Assembly: GCA_937907455.1 (NCBI GenBank)
Contig: CALESQ010000046.1
Coordinates: 1 to 10,127, forward strand
Reading direction: 5' to 3'
DNA length: 10,127 nucleotides
DNA from: an uncultured Caldilineales bacterium
Lineage (GTDB): Bacteria > Chloroflexota > Anaerolineae > JAAEKA01
This document shows positions 1 to 5,165 of this stretch, piece by piece (the stretch's first letter is position 1; every line of letters starts with the position of its first letter). Below the pieces are notes generated by a model. It did not search any database, was not told the origin of the DNA, and saw only the letters and a program-made list of their open reading frames with translations. A program made the position numbers and the translations under genes.

Positions 1-81
1 CTCATCCTTTTCCCTCCTGTTCTGTCAGCCAGCGCCCCAAACTTGGGATACACCCTGTGCAGGCACACAGAGGGAGACGTA

Positions 82-109
82 TTGCCTTGAAGCAGGATTC
101 GTGTACAAT
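82..109 (+). promoter_or_regulatory. Possible sigma70-type promoter
   Basis: A TACAAT -10 box (104-109, five of six consensus bases) lies 16 bp after a weak -35 candidate, TTGCCT (82-87). Transcription would start near 115-117. That is about 219 nt before the ATG of the glycosyltransferase, but right at a GTG (116-118) opening a 22-codon frame. The -35 match is only three of six, so this is a tentative call. Confidence 0.35.
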
Positions 110-115
110 AGACCC

Positions 116-184
116 GTGCAAGCGACAACAGGTTTTTTTGAAGCTATCAGTTCATGGCAACAGCCCACAACTGGCTGGAGTTAA
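116..184 (+). CDS. Possible 22-codon leaderless leader ORF (very tentative)
   Basis: A GTG at 116-118 sits 6 nt after the TACAAT box and opens a 22-codon frame ending in TAA at 182-184. The predicted peptide begins MQATTGFFEA and contains two tryptophans and two phenylalanines. It is in the same reading frame as the downstream glycosyltransferase, but stops at 182 and 242 separate them. I recognise no leader-peptide family. The only support is the spacing of its start from a -10 box, the arrangement also seen at aroKB and at the family-39 gene. It may well be chance. Confidence 0.15.
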   Translation: MQATTGFFEAISSWQQPTTGWS

Positions 185-334
185 GCCTGCCGCTTCGTTG
201 TGCAGCAGATAACCACTGTGTGCTGCCGGAAGCACATCCGTTGACCATTTTCACCACACTGCGCCCGCGGCAGCACGTACTTATCCCTGCCACACTGCGG
301 GCGCAGGTTCCGCGGTCTGCCGGCAATCCAGCTA

Positions 335-1117
335 ATGATCTCAGTTTCTTCACAACCGCTTCGCCGCGCGGTGGTTATTACTCCCACCTTCGACGAAAAA
401 GAAAACATCGCTGACCTGATCGCGGCTGTTCTCACTGAACAGCCGCGCTGCCCTGAATTCGATCTGCATGTGCTGGTGGCTGATAGCCACTCGCAAGACG
501 GCACGCTCGATATTGTCAACGCGCTGGCCGCACAGAACGATCACGTCCACCTGCTAGATGTGCAGGTGCGCGGCATTGGCAACGGCCTATTTCGCGGTTT
601 TTCCCATGCCATTGATCATCTGCACGCCGATGTGCTGATCGAAATGGATGCCGATTTTCAACACAACCCGCACGACATTCCCCACTTTCTGGCAAAAATC
701 ATTGAAGGGTACGATGTAGTGGTTGGCTCACGCTTTGTGGATGGCAGCATCAACCGCATGCCGCCTCACCGCAAGGTGCTGAGTGTTGGGGCCAACCAGG
801 TGGTGCGCCGTGCCCTGGGGCTGCACGGCATCACCGAAATCACAACCTCGTACCGTGCCTTCACCAAAGAGATCTTCCAACGGATAGACCCCGCTTCTGT
901 TCCCTGGCAGGAAAAATCGTTTATTTTCGTGCCGGTGTTCCTGGTGCGAATGCTGGAAGCGGGAGCGCGTGCCGCTGAAATCCCCATGACCATGCACCCG
1001 CGCACGCAGGGCTATTCCAAAATGGTCTATTGGCGCTATATCCGCGATATTCTGCTGTTTTCACTGCGTGCCCGGCTGCACCCGGCAAGCAAAGCGGGGC
1101 GCGACCCGGCGCACTAG
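335..1117 (+). CDS. DPM1-like family 2 glycosyltransferase (polyprenyl-phosphate sugar synthase)
   Basis: This 260-residue GT-A fold enzyme resembles dolichol-phosphate mannosyltransferase (DPM1). Such enzymes transfer a sugar from a nucleotide sugar (GDP-mannose in the type case) to polyprenyl phosphate on the cytoplasmic side of the membrane. Visible motifs are the N-terminal nucleotide-binding strand with TPTFDEKENI (17-26), an acidic position at D50 followed by QDGT, the metal-binding D-A-D in EMDADFQHNP (103-112), GSRFVDG (131-137), and SYRAF (172-176), which corresponds to the SGFRA/SYRAY segment of DPM1. The length matches soluble DPM1, and there is no C-terminal membrane domain. ATG 335 is the first good start in the frame, but no Shine-Dalgarno sequence precedes it. 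The gene converges on a family-39-type transferase, a plausible user of its product. The actual sugar donor cannot be read from the sequence. Confidence 0.85.
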   Translation: MISVSSQPLRRAVVITPTFDEKENIADLIAAVLTEQPRCPEFDLHVLVADSHSQDGTLDIVNALAAQNDHVHLLDVQVRGIGNGLFRGFSHAIDHLHADVLIEMDADFQHNPHDIPHFLAKIIEGYDVVVGSRFVDGSINRMPPHRKVLSVGANQVVRRALGLHGITEITTSYRAFTKEIFQRIDPASVPWQEKSFIFVPVFLVRMLEAGARAAEIPMTMHPRTQGYSKMVYWRYIRDILLFSLRARLHPASKAGRDPAH

Positions 1118-1153
1118 CAAAACGTCAGCACAACACGGGGAACAAACGGCCCA

Positions 1154-3229
1154 TCACTGGCTATCAGACAGAGACAGCAGCACCCAGCCATCGGCATCGC
1201 TTTCGGCTGCGGGCAGCGCCGCGCCATTGCCCACATCAATCAAGCGCAGTGCCAGCGCGACGGCGGGCGCATCAGCGGGCAGCGCAGGCAAAGTGATCCA
1301 CGACAGCAGAGCGCCGTCCGTGGCCCATTCCGTGGGGCGATAAGCCAGCTCCACGCTGTTTTGCGCCAGTTGAGCGCCACCGGCTAACGGCTGCCAACCT
1401 GCTTGCAGTTGCAGGCCGCGGAACCAGCCGGGGTGTGGCCCATCCACCTGCCAAAGGAAATACCAGGCCGTGCTGCCATCGGCCAGCGCCACGGGGGCAT
1501 AGCCCTGCAGGGTCAAGCCTGATGAAAAGGCAAGGCGGGCAGGGCGCAGGGCCTCGCGGCGCAGGGCAGTGCTATCCAGTCGCCGCACCGTCAGGCCGGG
1601 CTGGGTGGTGTCGGGGGTGCTGAAACCGCGCCAGCCGGGGGCACTCTGCAACAGCATGTCCGGGCCAGCATTGGCAGTGAACAGATAGGTCGCCTCATCT
1701 CCTGCCGCGGGCAGCGGCAGGGCAAAGCGTCCATCAAAGAAATGCACTGCGGGGTTGCTGTAATCGAATACGGTACTCAACGGCACCTGCTCATGCAAAA
1801 ACAACCAGGTGGGATGACGGTAGATATCAGCGGCCAGGTACACCGTCTCATCGGGATGTGCTGCGGCCCACTGTGCCGCAGCGGCTATATCTCCCTCGAA
1901 GGCGTCGAAGGTGGCCGCATCAGCAGCCCAGCGGCTGAAGTAATCGCGCCAGGTCAGGCCGCCATGCACCAGCAGCGCAGCCACAATCAACGTTGCGGCT
2001 GCAGCACGCGCGGCCATTCCACGCCGCTGCACCTGCTGCCAAAGCTCAGCCAACGCCAGTGCCGGGAAGAAATACACCGCGGGGATCACGCCCATCACCC
2101 GCGGCAACGCCGGGAAGCGATCAGCCGCCAGCAGGCCGGGCACCAGCATCACCCAAAACGCCAGGAAAAGGAAAAGCAGCCGCGCCCCCTGCCGGGTTGC
2201 GGTGGCATCAGCCCGACGGCGCAGGCCGTGCAGCAGCCAAACGATGCCCAGCAACATGCCCGCGCCGGCCAGCAGTGCGCTCAGGGGGTCGAACACGGCG
2301 CGGCCGGGCAGGTTGAAGAACCAGGCCTTGTCGCCTGCGCCGGGCAGCACAAACTGCGCCAGGTTGGCCGCGCCTGCCTGCATCATCAACCCCAACGGAT
2401 TGCCGTTGTTCAACGCGGGATTAAACACCGACACCACATCGGCGCGCTGGCTGAAGCGTTCCGGGTTGCGCAGAAAGTACAGCCCCAACGGGGCAAACAC
2501 CAACAATGCTGCGGCAAACAGCGCGGCCAGCGGTGCGAAATAGCGACGCAACAAGGGCTGTTCAGCCATTGCATTGGATCGCGCCCCTGCCAGGTACGTG
2601 TAAACCAGCTCCGCTATCAGATAAGTCCCCAGAAAAACCGGCAGCAGCCGGGCAATGCTATAGAAATGCAGGCTTGTCCCCAAAAAGACACCGGCTAACA
2701 GGAACCAGCGCCAACGACCCGCCCGCGTCGGCTGATTGACCGCCTGCCAGAAGGCAGCAAAGGCCAGCGTTGCCATCAACGGGGTGAAGATCAGGCGCTC
2801 GGCATAGCGGCTGGTGTAGACATGCCAAAAGCTGGTGGCTAGAAACAGCGCGGCCAGCGCCGGAGCCAGCAGGCCCTGGTAGCGGGTGTAACGCAGCAAG
2901 GCTTGTCCCAGCCAAAAGGTGGCCCAGGCAGTGAGAATTCCTGCCAGCACCGACGGCAGACGCAGCACCGGCGCGGTGACCCCACCCAGACGAATCGCCG
3001 CGGCGAAAAACTGCATAGCCAGCCCTTCGCGGCCATAGTTGGCGGTGAAAAACACGCGGCTGCGACCCGCCAACACATCCAGCGCATCCAGGCCGTTGGC
3101 AGCTTCATCGCCAAACAGCCCCGGCGGTACTGAGGCCAGCCGCCACAGGCGAAACAAGGCCGCTATAGCCACAATCAGCAAAGCCAGTAACAGAGCGCGG
3201 CGGCGCAGCAAAGAGGTCAGAACGTTCAC
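1154..3229 (-). CDS. Family-39-like membrane glycosyltransferase (GT-C fold)
   Basis: This is a large polytopic membrane protein of 691 residues from GTG 3229. It has an N-terminal anchor directly after an RRR cluster, then an extracytoplasmic loop with PPGLFGDEA. The D-E pair there (residues 41-42 from this start) is the hallmark catalytic acid site of GT-C enzymes of the PMT/ArnT/family-39 type. About ten hydrophobic segments follow, then a soluble C-terminal region of roughly 250 residues rich in W, G and P that is probably outside the membrane. The family takes sugars from polyprenyl phosphate carriers, which fits the DPM1-like gene converging on it. Start choice: the frame extends to a TTG at 3355 and an ATG at 3250, but that extra stretch is Arg-rich and atypical. 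GTG 3229 gives a normal membrane-protein N-terminus and lies exactly 7 nt after a TATACT box. A GGAG stretch about 6 nt before TTG 3355 keeps that start possible. The acceptor is unknown. Confidence 0.8.
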   Translation of the reverse strand: MNVLTSLLRRRALLLALLIVAIAALFRLWRLASVPPGLFGDEAANGLDALDVLAGRSRVFFTANYGREGLAMQFFAAAIRLGGVTAPVLRLPSVLAGILTAWATFWLGQALLRYTRYQGLLAPALAALFLATSFWHVYTSRYAERLIFTPLMATLAFAAFWQAVNQPTRAGRWRWFLLAGVFLGTSLHFYSIARLLPVFLGTYLIAELVYTYLAGARSNAMAEQPLLRRYFAPLAALFAAALLVFAPLGLYFLRNPERFSQRADVVSVFNPALNNGNPLGLMMQAGAANLAQFVLPGAGDKAWFFNLPGRAVFDPLSALLAGAGMLLGIVWLLHGLRRRADATATRQGARLLFLFLAFWVMLVPGLLAADRFPALPRVMGVIPAVYFFPALALAELWQQVQRRGMAARAAAATLIVAALLVHGGLTWRDYFSRWAADAATFDAFEGDIAAAAQWAAAHPDETVYLAADIYRHPTWLFLHEQVPLSTVFDYSNPAVHFFDGRFALPLPAAGDEATYLFTANAGPDMLLQSAPGWRGFSTPDTTQPGLTVRRLDSTALRREALRPARLAFSSGLTLQGYAPVALADGSTAWYFLWQVDGPHPGWFRGLQLQAGWQPLAGGAQLAQNSVELAYRPTEWATDGALLSWITLPALPADAPAVALALRLIDVGNGAALPAAESDADGWVLLSLSDSQ

Positions 3230-3236
3230 GCCCGCC

Positions 3237-3265
3237 AGTATACTGCACATTCTGTCTCGCACCAA
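3237..3265 (-). promoter_or_regulatory. Possible promoter giving a leaderless family-39 transferase mRNA
   Basis: On the minus strand, TTGGTG (3265-3260) and TATACT (3242-3237, five of six consensus) are separated by 17 bp. Seven bases, GGCGGGC, then lead to GTG 3229. Transcription starting at the usual distance would begin at or next to that GTG. The -35 box matches at three of six positions. The site lies inside the longer version of the reading frame, so it competes with the TTG 3355 start model. Confidence 0.45.
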
Positions 3266-3373
3266 GACTTTGGCTACACCGCGCACGGCACGTTTGCCCG
3301 CTGCGATGGGGGTTCCTCTGACCGAGCCGCACGACCGCAGCGCGCTGGTTCTCAATCTTAGCTCCGGCCGGTC

Positions 3374-4084
3374 TCAGCGAAAACCCAGGCCGCGTTCCTT
3401 CATGCTGACAAACCGTTGTCGCCCGATGACCAGATGATCCAGCACCTCGATGCTCAACAAGCTGCCGGCCTCTGACAGGCGGCGGGTGATCTGCACATCC
3501 TCGGGGCTGGGACTGGGGTCGCCGCTGGGATGGTTGTGTACCACGATCATGGCTGCGCTGTTGGTGCGAATGGCCTCGCGAAACACCTCGCCCACACGCA
3601 CCGAAGTTGAATTGAGCGACCCGATGTAAACCGTGGGGATGCTGATGACGCGGTTGCGCGTGTCCAACAGCACCGTGCGCAGATGCTCCTGTGTCAGCAG
3701 CGACATTTCAGCCATCAGCAAATTGGCGGCATCGCCGGGCGCGCGCACCTGGGGACGCTCGTGCGGCGCTGCCACCAGCAAACGACGTCCCAGTTCCAGC
3801 GCAGCCTTCACCTGCGCGGCTTTAGCCTCGCCCATACCGCGCTCGGCACACATCTCCTGCACGGTGGCCTGAGCCAGACCGGGCAGCCCTTCGTGACGTG
3901 CCAATAGCTTTTCGGCTACGCGCACCACATTTTCGCCGCTGGAGCCGACACGCAGGATGATAGCCAGCAATTCGGCACTGCTGAGGGCGCCCGCGCCGTA
4001 ATGCAACAGCCGTTCACGCGGGCGCTCGCTGCTGGGCAGGTCGCGGATCATCGGACGGTATTCGACCACTGAGTTTTCAGACAT
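3374..4084 (-). CDS. radC: RadC family JAB/MPN domain protein
   Basis: This 236-residue protein has the full RadC layout. The N-terminal helix-hairpin-helix-like region spans about 1-105, with RDLPSSERPRERLL at 14-27 and GMGEAKAAQVKAALELGRR at 83-101. The JAB/MPN metalloprotease-like domain follows at about 110-236. The JAMM zinc signature is intact: HNHPSGDPSPSPED at 183-196 gives H183, H185, S193 and D196, and an upstream acidic residue lies in GEVFRE (165-170). The length is normal for RadC. The biological role of the family is unsettled; the old link to DNA repair in E. coli is not well supported, and some members are associated with mobile elements. Here it lies among cell-envelope genes with no mobile-element genes in view. 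It sits in the middle of a four-gene minus-strand run, 54 bp after the secreted-protein gene. Confidence 0.95.
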   Translation of the reverse strand: MSENSVVEYRPMIRDLPSSERPRERLLHYGAGALSSAELLAIILRVGSSGENVVRVAEKLLARHEGLPGLAQATVQEMCAERGMGEAKAAQVKAALELGRRLLVAAPHERPQVRAPGDAANLLMAEMSLLTQEHLRTVLLDTRNRVISIPTVYIGSLNSTSVRVGEVFREAIRTNSAAMIVVHNHPSGDPSPSPEDVQITRRLSEAGSLLSIEVLDHLVIGRQRFVSMKERGLGFR

Positions 4085-4098
4085 GAGAGGCCCCTCTC
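4085..4098 (-). promoter_or_regulatory. Ribosome binding site inside an inverted repeat before radC
   Basis: The mRNA-sense sequence just before the radC ATG is GAGAGGGGCCTCTC. GAGGGG is a good Shine-Dalgarno sequence 6 nt from the ATG. The following CCTCTC is complementary to the GAGAGG of the same stretch, so the site can fold into a short hairpin of about 5 bp with a 4-nt loop. Such folding would hide the ribosome binding site. The repeat is visible; any regulatory effect is inference. Confidence 0.4.
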
Positions 4099-4138
4099 GC
4101 GTGGTTATGGATAAGCCCGAAAGCTGCGCAGCGCGCCG

Positions 4139-4609
4139 TTATCGCGAGCCGCGCAGGATCAAAGGGAACAAAGTGCGATGTTTGACCGGTTGTGCCAGCA
4201 TGGTCACGCCGTACAGCGGGCCTTTCATTTTCCAGCGCCGGGCGGTCATGTTGTCCACCTCGGCGATCAGCCCGCGCCGAGCCAGGCGGGTAAAATCATT
4301 GGCGGCGGCATAGTCAACCACCAAAAAAGGCCCTTCCACCTCGCCACCGGGAAGTTGCAACCAAACCTTGCGTCCCAGATCGCCGGGGCGCAGGGTGGCA
4401 ATATACCCCACGCAGGCGGGACGGTCACAATAGGGAACCTGGGCACGCTCCAGCCGGATGTGGTAGACACTCTCCATCACCCCGGGCGCATAGAAAGTGA
4501 CCTCACCGGTGACAGGCAGGCGCGCAGCCTGCTGCCAGGGCGGTGTGATCGCCTGAGCGGGTACATTAAGAAGGATATTCAGAACCAACAACAAAACTGA
4601 CAAGGGCAC
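4139..4609 (-). CDS. Secreted protein of unknown function, possibly RlpA/expansin-like barrel
   Basis: No family is recognised with confidence. From GTG 4609 the product is 156 residues: a hydrophobic leader ending in NVPAQA, a good signal peptidase I site before ITPPW, then a mature domain of about 136 residues. That domain has GEVTFYAPG near its start, two cysteines close together (YCDRPACVGY) that could form a disulfide, and GPFLVVDYA later. The order of strands and the V-T-F-Y-A and V-V-D motifs recall double-psi beta-barrel secreted proteins (RlpA/expansin type), but this is only a resemblance. Start choice: AGGAAGG at 4615-4621 lies 5 nt before GTG 4609. A longer frame from TTG 4675 has no ribosome binding site but would add Arg/Lys residues expected before a signal-peptide core. 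The gene is probably cotranscribed with its minus-strand neighbours. Confidence 0.6.
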   Translation of the reverse strand: MPLSVLLLVLNILLNVPAQAITPPWQQAARLPVTGEVTFYAPGVMESVYHIRLERAQVPYCDRPACVGYIATLRPGDLGRKVWLQLPGGEVEGPFLVVDYAAANDFTRLARRGLIAEVDNMTARRWKMKGPLYGVTMLAQPVKHRTLFPLILRGSR

Positions 4610-4614
4610 AACAG

Positions 4615-4621
4615 CCTTCCT
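4615..4621 (-). promoter_or_regulatory. Strong ribosome binding site favouring GTG 4609
   Basis: The minus strand reads AGGAAGG followed by 5 nt and GTG (4609-4607). No comparable site precedes the alternative TTG at 4675, so this site decides the start of the secreted-protein gene. The same bases would encode the Ser-Arg-Lys stretch of the longer version, so the evidence is not fully independent. Confidence 0.55.
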
Positions 4622-4708
4622 GCTAAAGCTATCTATTGGACGCCAGCGCCCCAGACAACGTTCCCGCCCCGACAAATGCGGCGTGCTGTCGCTGTCACCC
4701 TGGTTGCT

Positions 4709-5050
4709 TTATTTACCCCGTGGCTTTTTGGGCAACATGCCCGCCAGCAAAAAAAGCAGCCCCAGCAGCAGTAGTGGTGCAGCAATCACCAGACTCCAAT
4801 CAAGCCGCCGAGTCCAGAGGATGTAAAGCAGCGCCAGAACGAAGAACAACAAGCCACCTGGCTTTTCCCAGCGCCAGGCAATGGCCAGCACAATCAACAC
4901 CGCATAGACCGGCGTCAGATGGATCAGCAAAGCGCGCAGGGTATCCCATGCACTGTAACCCTGGCCGAACACATCAAGCGCGAACAGGCTGAGGAAAAGC
5001 GCAAAGAGCAGGCCCAGCAAGCGAGGCGTCCAAAACAAAATTCGTTGCAT
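4709..5050 (-). CDS. Small four-helix membrane protein of unknown function
   Basis: This is a hydrophobic protein of 113 residues from ATG 5050. Predicted membrane helices lie at about 8-26, 39-58, 65-80 and 85-104, with a basic tail (KKPRGK) that suggests a cytoplasmic C-terminus. The N-terminal pattern WTPRLLG followed by SLFALDVF resembles small conserved integral membrane proteins found in many bacteria and archaea, possibly of the DUF7670 type; that name is from memory and uncertain. No catalytic motif is visible. AGAGG (5057-5061) lies 6 nt before ATG 5050 and supports this start. An in-frame ATG at 5077 adds nine residues and has no ribosome binding site, but lies only 5 nt after the -10 box, so it could be used as a leaderless start. 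It is the first gene of the minus-strand run. Confidence 0.75.
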   Translation of the reverse strand: MQRILFWTPRLLGLLFALFLSLFALDVFGQGYSAWDTLRALLIHLTPVYAVLIVLAIAWRWEKPGGLLFFVLALLYILWTRRLDWSLVIAAPLLLLGLLFLLAGMLPKKPRGK

Positions 5051-5082
5051 AGTTTGCCTCTGAGTCGGTGGAGTCATCAGGC

Positions 5083-5110
5083 ATTATCGGCAATCCACGG
5101 TTTCTGTCAA
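5083..5110 (-). promoter_or_regulatory. Strong sigma70-type promoter for the minus-strand gene run
   Basis: On the minus strand, a perfect -35 box TTGACA (5110-5105) is followed after 16 bp by GATAAT (5088-5083, five of six consensus). Transcription should start near 5076, leaving a leader of about 26 nt with AGAGG before ATG 5050. It is the best promoter by consensus in the window and probably drives the small membrane protein, the secreted protein and radC together. Confidence 0.65.
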
Positions 5111-5128
5111 GGCCACCGGCTTCTTTCG

Positions 5129-5158
5129 TTGCATGCCGTGTGAGACATAAGGTATAAT
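5129..5158 (+). promoter_or_regulatory. aroKB promoter, predicted to make a leaderless mRNA
   Basis: A perfect TATAAT -10 box (5153-5158) follows TTGCAT (5129-5134) with an 18-bp spacer. Seven bases, GCCGCCC, then separate the -10 box from ATG 5166. The expected transcription start is therefore at or beside the A of the start codon, and no ribosome binding site is present. It lies back to back with the minus-strand promoter at 5083-5110, with 18 bp between the two -35 boxes. Confidence 0.6.
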
Positions 5159-5165
5159 GCCGCCC

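Larger units (their letters stand above)
1..334. other. Non-coding leader region upstream of the DPM1-like gene
   Basis: No protein of recognisable family is encoded here on either strand. Short open frames exist, but their composition is arbitrary and one overlaps the glycosyltransferase gene out of frame. The region contains a possible promoter at 82-109, a 22-codon open frame starting with GTG at 116, and a small hairpin (TGTGCT at 219-224 pairing with AGCACA at 231-236). The glycosyltransferase frame is closed upstream by TGA at 242-244, so that protein cannot begin earlier than about 245. I see no riboswitch that I can name. Confidence 0.5.

Noticed and set aside
36..74. Short imperfect palindromes (CCCAA/TTGGG, and CCCTGTG with a bulged partner)
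   Set aside because: The stems are only 5-7 bp with a 2-nt loop or bulges and no U tract, within what is expected by chance.
154..414. 86-codon plus-strand open frame upstream of and overlapping the DPM1-like gene
   Set aside because: It overlaps the start of a clearly conserved gene in another frame, has no ribosome binding site and shows no family-like pattern.
1742..2698. 318-codon plus-strand open frame antisense to the family-39 transferase
   Set aside because: Its product is Gln/His/Cys-rich low-quality sequence typical of the reverse strand of a GC-rich membrane-protein gene. The minus-strand frame has clear GT-C features.
3230..3355. N-terminal extension of the family-39 transferase from TTG 3355
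   Set aside because: The extra 42 residues are Arg-rich without family-like pattern and contain a promoter-like element. It is kept only as an alternative because GGAG lies at suitable spacing.
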